Of a stretch of 64,000 nucleotides of DNA, positions 16,622 through 24,857 are shown in pieces. The position numbers and the translations under genes were made by a program. The DNA comes from Pelomonas caseinilytica (GTDB lineage: Bacteria; Pseudomonadota; Gammaproteobacteria; Burkholderiales; Burkholderiaceae_C). The stretch's first letter is position 1; every line of letters begins with the position of its first letter. The stretch is from contig NZ_JAJTWT010000002.1 of NCBI RefSeq assembly GCF_021353235.1, forward strand, positions 124,001-188,000, in the 5' to 3' direction. The notes beneath the pieces are model-generated. The model was not told the origin of the DNA and ran no database searches. It saw nothing but the letters and a program-made list of their open reading frames with translations.

Positions 16622-17116
16622 ATGGCCACGCGCAAACCGGCTCCGCCTCCCGAACTCAGCGAACCCGCGACGCGGGTGTTGCGCCGCTTCCGGCTGGTGT
16701 TCAACACCGTCAAGACGCATTTCCAGCAGGTCGAGAAGCAGGCCGGCATCGGCGGCGCCCAGCTGTGGGCGCTCAGCCTCATCGATGCCAAGCCCCGCAT
16801 CGGCACCACCGAACTGGCCCGGTCCATGGACGTGCACCAGTCCACCGCCAGCAATCTGGTGCGGGCACTGGCAGCGCGCGGCCTCGTGCAGGCGAGCAAG
16901 GACGGCGCCGACCGGCGTGCCGTGCAGTTGACGCTCCTGCCCGCCGGCCGGGCCGTGCTGCGCAAGGCGCCCGGCCCGTTGAGTGGCGTGCTGCCGCAGG
17001 CGCTGGCGTCGCTCGACGCCGACACCCTGGCGCGGCTGGATACCGACCTCGCCCGCCTGATCAGCGTGCTGGACGAGGGCGACGCCCGCGCGGCCAAGGT
17101 GCCGCTGGGTCAATAG
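16622..17116 (+). CDS. MarR family transcriptional regulator
   Basis: A 164-residue MarR-type protein. The winged helix-turn-helix occupies about residues 50-105: GTTELARSMDVHQSTASNLV is the helix-turn-helix and DGADRRAVQLTLLPAGR the wing with the family's Asp-Arg-Arg. Flanking helices serve dimerisation. MarR proteins usually repress a neighbouring gene until a small phenolic or oxidant is bound; the divergent ClC gene, 23 bases away, is the obvious candidate target. The stop is 24 bases from the convergent Pal-like gene. Confidence 0.92.
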   Translation: MATRKPAPPPELSEPATRVLRRFRLVFNTVKTHFQQVEKQAGIGGAQLWALSLIDAKPRIGTTELARSMDVHQSTASNLVRALAARGLVQASKDGADRRAVQLTLLPAGRAVLRKAPGPLSGVLPQALASLDADTLARLDTDLARLISVLDEGDARAAKVPLGQ

Positions 17117-17140
17117 GCCGGGCGGCACGCGAGGCAGTGG

Positions 17141-17683
17141 TCAGCGCTGCGGGTAGGCGATGTCGGCCCGGCGGTTCTGCGCCCAGGCGGCTTCGTCGTG
17201 GCCCGTGGCCTTGGGATGCTCCTTGCCCCAGCTGATCGCTTCCATCTGCGCATCGCGCACGCCGTAGGCCTTGAGCGCCTTGACGACGGCTTCGGCACGC
17301 TTCTGGCCCAGGGCCAGGTTGTATTCGGCGCTGCCCCGCTCGTCGGCGCTGCCTTCGACCTTGACGGCCAGCTGCGCGTTCTTGGCCAGGTACTGACCAT
17401 GGCGCTGAAGCATGGCGTCGTACTGCGGCTTGACGGCAAAGTTGTCGAAGTCGAAATAGACGCTGCGATCGGTGGAGATCAGGCTCTTGGGGTCGAGATG
17501 GGCGGGCACTTCGACCTTGGCGACCTGGGTCTGAGGTGCGGGGGCCGGCGCGGCAGGCGCGGGGGCCTGGGCCACGGGGGCGGGAGCCGGTGCGGGCGGC
17601 GGCGTGACGGGGGTGCTGCTGCAGCCGGCGAGCACCAGGCCCAGGGCCAGGACGGCGCCTGGGGTCGAATTCTTCAGCTTCAT
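17141..17683 (-). CDS. pal: Pal-like OmpA family peptidoglycan-binding lipoprotein
   Basis: A 180-residue lipoprotein. The N terminus MKLKNSTPGAVLALGLVLAGC is a lipoprotein signal with lipobox LAGC. A Pro/Ala linker (about residues 25-55) leads to a complete OmpA C-terminal domain: VYFDFDNFAVKPQYDAML, then VEGSADERGSAEYNLALGQK, a Pal hallmark, and the peptidoglycan-contacting region ending NRRADI. It would tether the outer membrane to peptidoglycan. Unusually for Pal, no tolB or other tol genes flank it, so it may be a second Pal or a Pal-like relative. Start at 17683 is set by the signal peptide. Confidence 0.88.
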   Translation of the reverse strand: MKLKNSTPGAVLALGLVLAGCSSTPVTPPPAPAPAPVAQAPAPAAPAPAPQTQVAKVEVPAHLDPKSLISTDRSVYFDFDNFAVKPQYDAMLQRHGQYLAKNAQLAVKVEGSADERGSAEYNLALGQKRAEAVVKALKAYGVRDAQMEAISWGKEHPKATGHDEAAWAQNRRADIAYPQR

Positions 17684-17798
17684 GGTGGGAGTCCTCGGAT
17701 CCTCGAATGCGCGACGTCGCGCAGCCGCCATGATAGTCATTACCTTTGCACAAACACATTTCACTTGGCCTACAACCGCCGAGCCAGCGCAACGCATT

Positions 17799-18362
17799 TC
17801 ACTTGATGCGTTGCTTCTCGAGCTTGCGTGCCAAGGTGCGCCGGTGCATGCCCAGGCGCCGGGCCGTCTCGCTGATGTTGAAGCCGGTTTCGGCCAGCAC
17901 CTCGTGGATGCGCTCCCACTCCAGGGTCTTGATCGAGGCCGTCTGGCGCTCGGTGACCTCGACCTCCGCGTCGCCCTGCCGACGCGCGAACGCCGCCTCG
18001 ATGTCATCGGTGTTGGCCGGTTTGGCCAGGTAGTGGCAGGCGCCGAGCTTGATCGCCTCGACGGCCGTGGCGATGCTGGCGTAGCCGGTGAGCACGACGA
18101 TGAGCACCTCCGGGTCCCAGCCGTGCAGGGCCTGCACGCAGGCCAGGCCCGAGGCGCCGCCGGCGAGCTTGAGGTCGACGACGGCATGGCCGAGCTCTTC
18201 GTCCTCGGGCAGCTCGTCGAGCAGGTTCTTCATGTCGTCCAGGCCCGTGGCGCGCACGACGCGCCAGCCACGGCGCTCGAAGGAGCGGGTCAGGGTGCGG
18301 GCGAAGCTGTCGTCGTCCTCGACGATGAGCAGCAGACGGTCTTGTTCAACGGAGGCTGGCAT
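17799..18362 (-). CDS. regA: RegA/PrrA-family response regulator
   Basis: A 187-residue response regulator with an N-terminal receiver domain (phosphoacceptor Asp63 in VVDLKLAGG, Lys in YLAKPA) and a short Fis-type helix-turn-helix at the C terminus, ISETARRLGMHRRTLARKL, which is nearly invariant in RegA/PrrA/ActR proteins. In proteobacteria RegA controls respiratory oxidases, carbon fixation, hydrogenase and other redox functions when phosphorylated by RegB. The start at 18362 overlaps the 3' end of regB by 17 bases. It ends the cyo-SURF1-regBA run. Confidence 0.94.
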   Translation of the reverse strand: MPASVEQDRLLLIVEDDDSFARTLTRSFERRGWRVVRATGLDDMKNLLDELPEDEELGHAVVDLKLAGGASGLACVQALHGWDPEVLIVVLTGYASIATAVEAIKLGACHYLAKPANTDDIEAAFARRQGDAEVEVTERQTASIKTLEWERIHEVLAETGFNISETARRLGMHRRTLARKLEKQRIK

Positions 18363-19722
18363 GCGGAGGGGATTGTGGCGGCAGCAGCGAAGCCAGCGGC
18401 AGCGTGAGGGTGACGGCGGCGCCGCCCTCCTCCCCGCCATGGCCCTCGCCGTCGCGGTTGCGCGCCTCCAGCCGCCCGCCCAGCGTGCGTGCGACGTTGA
18501 CGGACAGGAAGAGGCCCATGCCGCGGCCGGGCTGGCCCTTGCTGCTCTGGTAGGGCTCGCCGAAGTGCCTGAGCTGCTCGGGCTCGAACCCCGGGCCTTC
18601 GTCGAGCACGCTCAGCGAGAGCGTGTATTCGTCGGGACAGGAGGCGACCAGGGTGGGCTGCGACCCAGGCGCCGCCTCGGCGGCGTTGTCGAGCAGGTTG
18701 GCCACCACCTGCTGCAGCGCGCTGTCGGAAATGATCTCCACCTCCGGCAGGCCTTCGCTGCGCAGCGCCAGGCCGGCACTCGGGTGGGCGGCCCGCCAGT
18801 CGCGGGCCAGGCCCTCGATGAAGGCATGCAGCGTCGTCAACCGCGGCGCCTCGCCCCGCATCTCGCCGGCCGACATCAGGATGCCCGTGACGATGGCCTT
18901 GCAGCGCAGGATCTGGCGCTGCATCTCCTCGATCTCCTCGCGCAGCTCGGGCTCGGCGGCGAAGGGCGCCATGTGCGCCCAGTCGCCGAGGATGACGCTG
19001 AGCGTGGCCAGCGGCGTGCCCAGCTCGTGGGCCGCGCCGCTGGCCAGCAGGCCCATGCGCACGATGTGCGTCTCCTCGGCCGCGCGCTGGCGGAGTTCGG
19101 CCAGTTCGGCATCGCGCTGACGCAGGTTGCGGTTGATGCGCACGATGAAGATGCTCAGCAGCCCGGCGTTGAGCAGGAAGCACAACAGCAGGCCGCCGAG
19201 GTAGTTGGGCGACAGGGTCGTGGGCGACGAGGGGTCGAGCAGCAGCGGGCGGTGCCACTGCGTGAGCGCGACGAAGCCGGTCACCGTGCTCAGCACCACG
19301 GCCCAGAGATACGTCGGCCGCAGCAGCACCGAGGCCACAGCCACCTGCAACAGGTAGAGGTAGATGAAAGGGTTGTCGCTGCCGCCCGCCAGGTAGAGCT
19401 GGCCCGTGAGCACGCCCACGTCGACCAGCAGGGCGATGCAAAGCTCGAGCTGCGACACCGGCTGGGCGAGCCGGTTGCGCCACAGGCTGAAGAGGTTGAA
19501 GGCGACCAGGATGCCGAGCAGGCTGAGCATCTCGGCCCAGGGCAGGACGAGGCCGAGGCCGGCGTGCACCACCAGCACCGTGGCCAGTTGCCCGCCCACG
19601 GCCAGCCAGCGCAGCTCGATGAGCTGGCTCAGGTTGGCGCGGCCGGCCCGGCGCTCGGGGGCGGCGGCGACGGGCTCGGCGGCCGGCTTGGCGGCGGGTG
19701 GGTTGGACTGGTCGGTGTTCAA
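18346..19722 (-). CDS. regB: RegB/PrrB-family redox sensor histidine kinase
   Basis: A 458-residue membrane kinase with about six N-terminal transmembrane helices. It has the RegB ubiquinone-binding motif GGSDNPF (residues 113-119), the invariant H-box ASGAAHELGTPLATL with the phosphorylated His232, and a conserved redox-active cysteine (Cys274 in ILRCKAI). The ATPase domain shows the N box LLDNAAEAAPG and G box RGMGLFLSVN. It senses the quinone pool and oxygen and phosphorylates RegA. The only suitable start is TTG 19722, overlapping the SURF1 stop as TTGA. The 3' end overlaps regA. Confidence 0.94.
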   Translation of the reverse strand: MNTDQSNPPAAKPAAEPVAAAPERRAGRANLSQLIELRWLAVGGQLATVLVVHAGLGLVLPWAEMLSLLGILVAFNLFSLWRNRLAQPVSQLELCIALLVDVGVLTGQLYLAGGSDNPFIYLYLLQVAVASVLLRPTYLWAVVLSTVTGFVALTQWHRPLLLDPSSPTTLSPNYLGGLLLCFLLNAGLLSIFIVRINRNLRQRDAELAELRQRAAEETHIVRMGLLASGAAHELGTPLATLSVILGDWAHMAPFAAEPELREEIEEMQRQILRCKAIVTGILMSAGEMRGEAPRLTTLHAFIEGLARDWRAAHPSAGLALRSEGLPEVEIISDSALQQVVANLLDNAAEAAPGSQPTLVASCPDEYTLSLSVLDEGPGFEPEQLRHFGEPYQSSKGQPGRGMGLFLSVNVARTLGGRLEARNRDGEGHGGEEGGAAVTLTLPLASLLPPQSPPHASLR

Positions 19723-20426
19723 GGCGTGGCGCGCCGGCGCTCTTCGCGGAGCAGGTAGCCGGCCGCGGCGGCGGCCATGGCCGCGAGCGCCAGCCAGGTG
19801 GCGGCGTAGACGGCGTGATTGTTGTTGAAACGCACGACGGTCAGCCCGGGGCGTGGCCAGCGCTGCGGCTGGGCGGGGTCGGCGGCCTCGTCCACGAAGA
19901 AGGGAGCGACGGGCCCGGCCAGGCCCAGGCGCGCAGTGATGGCGGCCACGTCGCGCGAGTACCAGCGGTCCGCGGCCGGCTCGTTGCGGCGCAGCGGCCC
20001 GCCGCCCGGCTCGGTCAGCCGCAACAAACCGGTCAGCTCGACGGGGCCGGCAGGCGCCGCATGCTGGTCGGCCGCGCGACGCTCGGGCGGCACGAAGCCG
20101 CGGTTGACGAGGACCATGCGGCCGTCGTCCAGCCGCAGCGGCACGAGCACCCAATGGCCGCCACCCAGCTCGGTCGTGGCCTGCACCAGGGCTTCGCGAG
20201 GCTCGAAACGGCCGCGCAGGCGCAGGCGCCGGTACTCGTCGTCCTTGCCCACGGCGGCCGAGGCCGGCGGAGGCGGCACGGGCTCGGCCTTCAGGCGCTG
20301 CTCGACGCGGGCGATCAGGTCCTCTTTCCAGCCCAGGCGCTGGACCTGCCAGGCGGCCAGCGCCAGGAAGCCCAGGCTGGCCAGAGCCGCGGCGACGATG
20401 AGCAGAACCCGCGCCGCGCGATTCAT
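19719..20426 (-). CDS. SURF1 family cytochrome oxidase assembly protein
   Basis: A 235-residue SURF1 protein with one transmembrane helix at each end (residues 5-25 and about 207-227) and a periplasmic domain between. Family marks are the GLAAWQVQRL-like ALAAWQVQRLGWKEDLI, VLVNRGFVP and the C-terminal NNHAVYAATWLALA. SURF1 helps heme insertion into heme-copper oxidases. It lies between cyoD and regB on the same strand, as expected if it serves this oxidase. Start 20426 is chosen because the first membrane helix begins there. About 175 bases separate it from cyoD; that stretch holds a 6-base-pair hairpin (20534-20548) and no gene I can support. Confidence 0.92.
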   Translation of the reverse strand: MNRAARVLLIVAAALASLGFLALAAWQVQRLGWKEDLIARVEQRLKAEPVPPPPASAAVGKDDEYRRLRLRGRFEPREALVQATTELGGGHWVLVPLRLDDGRMVLVNRGFVPPERRAADQHAAPAGPVELTGLLRLTEPGGGPLRRNEPAADRWYSRDVAAITARLGLAGPVAPFFVDEAADPAQPQRWPRPGLTVVRFNNNHAVYAATWLALAAMAAAAAGYLLREERRRATP

Positions 20427-20601
20427 TCCGCGCGCACCTGCCGCGTGGTGACTTTCGCGGGCCGAGCGCCGGGCCGCTCCCAAGCCGGCCCGCACTGGCG
20501 ATGTGCTTCCGGCTCGACGCCGCAAGCATTGCCGTCCCCTCGGGGGACCGGCTGGACACGCCTGCGTTCAGCAGGGCGAGGCCAGACGAGAGGCTCCACA
20601 T

Positions 20602-20997
20602 TCACGGCATGTTGCGCATCGCCGCCGGATCGGGGGTCGGCATCATGTTGGCGTTCATGTGGTACATGACCCAGATGGAGCCGGCCAGCATGATGACGAC
20701 CAGGGCGATGGTGAACAGCAAGGCCAGCAGCGACCAACCGCCCTCGATCTTGGCGTTCATGTGCAGGAAATAGATCATGTGCACCACCATCTGCACGGCC
20801 GCGAAGCCGAGGATGACGAAGCCCGTGACCTTGGGGCTGGGCAGCACCTTGCCCATGACGAGCCAGAAGGGGATGGCCGTCAGGATGACCGACAGGATGA
20901 AGCCGGTGGCGTAGCCCTTGAAGCTCACGTGGAAGCCGTCGTCCCCATGCGAGTCATGGGAGCCGTGGCCGTGGGAGTCGTGGTTGTGCTCAGCCAT
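20602..20997 (-). CDS. cyoD: Cytochrome o ubiquinol oxidase subunit IV
   Basis: A 131-residue membrane protein with a His/Asp/Ser-rich N terminus and three transmembrane helices, including VQMVVHMIYFLHMN, the CyoD signature. It is the small assembly subunit of the bo3-type quinol oxidase. The ATG at 20997 overlaps the cyoC stop (ATGA), which settles the start against the longer frame. It is the last oxidase gene of the operon before SURF1. Confidence 0.95.
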   Translation of the reverse strand: MAEHNHDSHGHGSHDSHGDDGFHVSFKGYATGFILSVILTAIPFWLVMGKVLPSPKVTGFVILGFAAVQMVVHMIYFLHMNAKIEGGWSLLALLFTIALVVIMLAGSIWVMYHMNANMMPTPDPAAMRNMP

Positions 20998-21620
20998 CAC
21001 ATCGAGCCCATCAGGTAGACGAAGGTGAAGACGCCGATCCAGACGACGTCCAGGAAGTGCCAGAACATCGACAGGCACATCAGGCGGCGGCGGTTGGCGG
21101 CCGTGAGGCCGAGCCTGCCGACCTGGAACATCAGCGTCACCAGCCAGATGCAGCCGAAGGTGACGTGCAGGCCGTGCGTGCCGACGAGGGTGAAGAAGCT
21201 CGACAGGAAGGCGCTGCGCTGCGGCCCCGCGCCCTCGTGGATGAGGTGGGAGAACTCGAACAGCTCGATGCCGAGGAAGCCCAGGCCGAACAGCCCCGTG
21301 ACGGCCAGCCAGGCCAGCACCTGGCCCTTGCGGCCCTGCTGCATGGCGATCATCGAGAAGCCGTAGGTGATGGACGAGAACAGCAGCAGCGCGGTATTGA
21401 CGGCCACGAGCGGCAGGTCGAAGAGGTCGGCCCCCGACGGGCCGGCCGCGTAGCTGCGGCCGAGCACGGCGTAGACGGCGAAGAGCACCGCGAAGATGAG
21501 GCAGTCGCTCATCAGGTAGAGCCAGAAGCCCAGCATGGTGCTGCTGGGCGGGTGGTGCTCGCCGCCGTGGTCGTAGTAGACCGGCGCGCCGTTCACGTGG
21601 GTGGCGATCGTTGCAGTCAT
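20997..21620 (-). CDS. cyoC: Cytochrome o ubiquinol oxidase subunit III
   Basis: A 207-residue, five-helix membrane protein of the heme-copper oxidase subunit III family: STMLGFWLYLMSDCLIFAVL, GIELFEFSHLIHEGAGP and GTHGLHVTFGCIWL are all visible. Subunit III stabilises the complex and has no redox centre. Start 21620 follows a GGGAGA ribosome site. It follows cyoB after 13 bases and overlaps cyoD. Confidence 0.96.
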   Translation of the reverse strand: MTATIATHVNGAPVYYDHGGEHHPPSSTMLGFWLYLMSDCLIFAVLFAVYAVLGRSYAAGPSGADLFDLPLVAVNTALLLFSSITYGFSMIAMQQGRKGQVLAWLAVTGLFGLGFLGIELFEFSHLIHEGAGPQRSAFLSSFFTLVGTHGLHVTFGCIWLVTLMFQVGRLGLTAANRRRLMCLSMFWHFLDVVWIGVFTFVYLMGSM

Positions 21621-21633
21621 GTCGGTCTCCCGG

Positions 21634-23658
21634 TCAGGCCGCCGCGGCGAGGGCACGGGTGCGCTCGTCCTCGGTGCGGGTCACCGCATCGGCCGGGATG
21701 TGGTAGTCGCGGTCGTAGTTGAAGGTGTGGACGATGGACGCGATGACCGTCGCCGCGAAGCTCAGCCCCGCGATCAGCCACATGTGCCAGATCAGCGCGA
21801 AGCCCATGGCCGTGGCCAGCATGGCGATCACGAAGCCGGAGCCGGTGTTGCGGGGCATGTGGATGGACACGAAGCCCTTGAGCGGACGCTCGGCGCCGCG
21901 CTGCTTCATGTCGTACCAGGCGTCCATCTCGTGGGCGATGGGCGTGAAGGCGAAGTTGTAGTCCGGCGGCGGCGAGGCGGTGGACCACTCCAGCGTGCGG
22001 CCACCCCAGATGTCGCCGGTGGTGTCGGCCAGCTGCTTGCGGCGCAGGACGCTGACGCCGATCTGCACCAGGAAGGCCGCGATGCCGCAGGCGATGATGG
22101 CGCCGCCGATGGCCGCGACGACGAAATAGGGCTGCAGCGAAAGGTCGTCGAAATGGCTGACGCGGCGCGTGATGCCCATCAGGCCGAGGATGTACAGCGG
22201 CGTGAAGGCGACCCAGAAGCCGATGAACCAGCACCAGAACGAGACCTTGCCCCAGAAGGCATCCAGGCGGAAGCCGAAGGCCTTGGGGAACCAGTAGTTG
22301 ATGCCGGCGAACACGCCGAACACCACGCCGCCGATGATGACGTTATGGAAGTGGGCGATGAGGAAGAGGCTGTTGTGCAGCACGAAGTCCGCCGCCGGCA
22401 CGGCCAGCAGCACGCCGGTCATGCCGCCGATGACGAAGGTGACCATGAAGCCCACGGTCCACAGCATCGGCACCTCGAACTTGATGCGGCCACGGTACAT
22501 CGTGAACAGCCAGTTGAAGATCTTGGCGCCCGTCGGGATCGAGATGATCATCGTCGTGATGCCGAAGAAGCTGTTCACGCTGGCGCCCGAGCCCATCGTG
22601 AAGAAGTGGTGCAGCCACACGAGGTAGCTCAGGATGGTGATCACGACCGTGGCGTAGACCATGGACGCGTAGCCGAAGAGCTTCTTGCGGCTGAAGGTGG
22701 ACACCACCTCCGAGAAGATGCCGAAGACCGGCAGCACCAGGATGTAGACCTCGGGATGGCCCCAGATCCAGATCAGGTTCACGTAGAGCATGGCGTTGCC
22801 GCCGAGGTCGTTCGTGAAGAAGTTGGTGCCGAGGTAGCGGTCTGCCGTCAGCAGCGCCAGCGTGGCGGCCAGCACCGGGAAGGTCGCGACGATGAGCACG
22901 TTGGTGCACAGCGACGTCCAGGTGAAGACGGGCATCTTCATCATGGTCATGCCGGGCGCGCGCATCTTGATGATGGTGGCGATGAGGTTGATGCCCGACA
23001 GCGTGGTGCCGACGCCGGCGATCTGCAGGGCCCAGAGGTAGTAGTCCACCCCCACGTCGGGGCTGGCCAGCAGGCCCGACAGCGGCGGATAGGCCAGCCA
23101 GCCGGTCTTGGCGAACTCGCCGATGAAGAGGGACAGCATCACCAGGATGGCGCCGCCGGCCGTCATCCAGAAGCTGAAGTTGTTCAGGAAGGGGAAGGCC
23201 ACATCGCGCGCGCCGATCTGCAGCGGCACGACGTAGTTCATGAAACCCGTCACCAGCGGCATGGCGACGAAGAAGATCATGATGACGCCGTGGGCCGTGA
23301 AGACCTGGTCGTAGTGGTGCGGCGGCAGGAAGCCGGCGTTGTCCCCGAACGCCATGGCCTGGTGGGCCCGCATCATGATGGCGTCAGCGAAGCCGCGCAG
23401 CAGCATCACGACACCGAGGACGATGTACATGATGCCGATCTTTTTGTGGTCGATGCTGGTGATCCAGTCGCGCCAGAGGTGGCCCCAGAGGCGGTACTTG
23501 GTGATCAGGGCCAGCACCAGCAGGCCGCCCAGGGCGACCGCCACGAAGGTGGCCACGAGGATGGGCTCGTGGTAGGGGATGGCATCCCAGCCGAGGCGGC
23601 CGAGGATGGGGTGCAGCTGATCGGCAGCGTGCTGCTGCGCAACGGTGGCGTTGGACAT
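21634..23658 (-). CDS. cyoB: Cytochrome o ubiquinol oxidase subunit I
   Basis: The 674-residue catalytic subunit, close to E. coli CyoB in length. It carries low-spin heme, high-spin heme and CuB sites in a 15-helix layout: the [11 protein letters not shown] ligand helix, [14 protein letters not shown] with the CuB-ligand His and the cross-linked Tyr, WLHHFFTMG with the two further CuB histidines, and [12 protein letters not shown] with the two heme-ligand histidines. It oxidises ubiquinol, reduces oxygen to water and pumps protons at the inner membrane. It lies 9 bases after cyoA. Confidence 0.97.
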   Translation of the reverse strand: MSNATVAQQHAADQLHPILGRLGWDAIPYHEPILVATFVAVALGGLLVLALITKYRLWGHLWRDWITSIDHKKIGIMYIVLGVVMLLRGFADAIMMRAHQAMAFGDNAGFLPPHHYDQVFTAHGVIMIFFVAMPLVTGFMNYVVPLQIGARDVAFPFLNNFSFWMTAGGAILVMLSLFIGEFAKTGWLAYPPLSGLLASPDVGVDYYLWALQIAGVGTTLSGINLIATIIKMRAPGMTMMKMPVFTWTSLCTNVLIVATFPVLAATLALLTADRYLGTNFFTNDLGGNAMLYVNLIWIWGHPEVYILVLPVFGIFSEVVSTFSRKKLFGYASMVYATVVITILSYLVWLHHFFTMGSGASVNSFFGITTMIISIPTGAKIFNWLFTMYRGRIKFEVPMLWTVGFMVTFVIGGMTGVLLAVPAADFVLHNSLFLIAHFHNVIIGGVVFGVFAGINYWFPKAFGFRLDAFWGKVSFWCWFIGFWVAFTPLYILGLMGITRRVSHFDDLSLQPYFVVAAIGGAIIACGIAAFLVQIGVSVLRRKQLADTTGDIWGGRTLEWSTASPPPDYNFAFTPIAHEMDAWYDMKQRGAERPLKGFVSIHMPRNTGSGFVIAMLATAMGFALIWHMWLIAGLSFAATVIASIVHTFNYDRDYHIPADAVTRTEDERTRALAAAA

Positions 23659-23667
23659 CGGTCGGAC

Positions 23668-24744
23668 TCAGTTCTTGGGCTGGGGGGCCGCGGCGTCGGC
23701 CGCTTCCAGGGGCAGGCCCAGGGGATTGGTCGGCGTGCACAGGGCGGCGACCACGGTGCGCTCGCGGCGCCTGCCGTCGAGGTCGCCCCAGGCGCTGCGC
23801 AGGGTGCCGGCCACGCCACCCTTGCCGGCACCGCCGGCGGCGTCGATGGCCATCATCTGGCTGGCGCACATCTTGCGGCCGTCGACGCAGCGGTCGACGA
23901 TGGCGCTCCACAGGCCGGGCTCGACGCTGGCGAAGCGGCGAACGGGCTCCTTGGTGCTGGGCTGCTCGAGCTTGAGGTAGTCGGCGCGCGTCAACGCGTT
24001 GCCGGCCGCCTTGTTGCTCTCGACCCAGCGGGCGAAGTCCTCCTCGGACAGGCCGTGGAACTTGAAGCGCATGTCCGAAAAGCCCGCGCCGCTGTAGTTG
24101 GCCGACATCCCGTCATAGACGCCGGCCTTGTTGATGACGGCGTGCAGCTGCGTCTCCATGCCGGGCATGGAATAGATCATCCCGGCCAGGGCCGGCACGT
24201 AGAAGGTGTTCATCACCGAGGTGGAGGTGATGCGGAAGTGCAGCGGGCGGTCCACCGGCGCCGCCACTTCGTTGACCGTCGCGATGCCAAGCTCGGGGTA
24301 GATGAAGAGCCACTTCCAGTCCATCGACACGGCCTGGACCTCCAGCGGCTTCACGTCCGCCGGGAGGGGCCGGCCTTCGGCGATGCGCTCCAGCGGGCGG
24401 AAGGGATCGAGCTTGTGGGTGCTGATCCAGGTGATGGCGCCCAGGGCGATGATGATCATCAGCGGGGCACCCCAGATCACCAGTTCCAGGCGCGTGGAGT
24501 GGTCCCACTCGGGCGCGTAGGTCGCCTCGGTGTTCGACTGACGGTAGCGGTAGGCGAAGTACAGCGTCAGCGCGATCACCGGGACGATGATCAGCAGCAT
24601 CAGCAGCGTGGACGTGACGATGAGGTTGGCCTGCTGCCGGGCAATGTCGCCATGGGGCTTCATGACGATGCCGTTGCAGCCACTCAATGCGATGCCGGCC
24701 GACAAGACCAGGACGCGAGTAAGGAGAGACTTGTAGGGGTACAT
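23668..24744 (-). CDS. cyoA: Cytochrome o ubiquinol oxidase subunit II
   Basis: A 358-residue subunit II. A lipoprotein signal ends in LSGC (about residue 23); a second transmembrane helix sits near 85-110; the periplasmic cupredoxin domain follows, lacking CuA ligands as expected for quinol oxidases (MDWKWLFIYPELGIATVNE, MIYSMPGMETQLH). The C-terminal tail is about 45 residues longer than the typical E. coli form. The first gene of the cyo operon. It diverges from an MFS transporter gene with 113 bases between starts, a region carrying an FNR-like box. Confidence 0.96.
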   Translation of the reverse strand: MYPYKSLLTRVLVLSAGIALSGCNGIVMKPHGDIARQQANLIVTSTLLMLLIIVPVIALTLYFAYRYRQSNTEATYAPEWDHSTRLELVIWGAPLMIIIALGAITWISTHKLDPFRPLERIAEGRPLPADVKPLEVQAVSMDWKWLFIYPELGIATVNEVAAPVDRPLHFRITSTSVMNTFYVPALAGMIYSMPGMETQLHAVINKAGVYDGMSANYSGAGFSDMRFKFHGLSEEDFARWVESNKAAGNALTRADYLKLEQPSTKEPVRRFASVEPGLWSAIVDRCVDGRKMCASQMMAIDAAGGAGKGGVAGTLRSAWGDLDGRRRERTVVAALCTPTNPLGLPLEAADAAAPQPKN

Positions 24745-24800
24745 CCTGAGGGGCGCGCGAGGGTTAACGATCTTGCGTGCAGCGTCGGAATGTAAGTTGA

Positions 24801-24814
24801 TTGAGCCAGATCAA
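24801..24814. promoter_or_regulatory. FNR/ANR-like box between cyoA and the MFS gene
   Basis: TTGAG-CCAG-ATCAA matches the FNR consensus TTGAT-N4-ATCAA at 9 of 10 defined positions, with the correct 4-base spacer. It is centred about 63 bases before the cyoA start and 50 before the MFS start. FNR-type regulators repress cyo under low oxygen in other bacteria, so the site suits the context. Its orientation toward either promoter cannot be decided. Confidence 0.65.
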
Positions 24815-24819
24815 CACTT

Positions 24820-24832
24820 GGACATTTTGTCC
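24820..24832. promoter_or_regulatory. GGACA-N3-TGTCC dyad next to the FNR-like box
   Basis: A perfect 5-base dyad GGACA, spacer TTT, TGTCC, six bases beyond the FNR-like box on the MFS side. It could be a second operator or part of the MFS promoter region. It is short enough to occur by chance. Confidence 0.3.
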
Positions 24833-24857
24833 TAGGCATAGACGGAGACAGGCCCAC

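Noticed and set aside
21601-24795. A 1064-codon open frame on the plus strand opposite cyoABC
   Set aside because: Same cause: it spans three complete cyo genes read from the other strand and has shadow-type composition.
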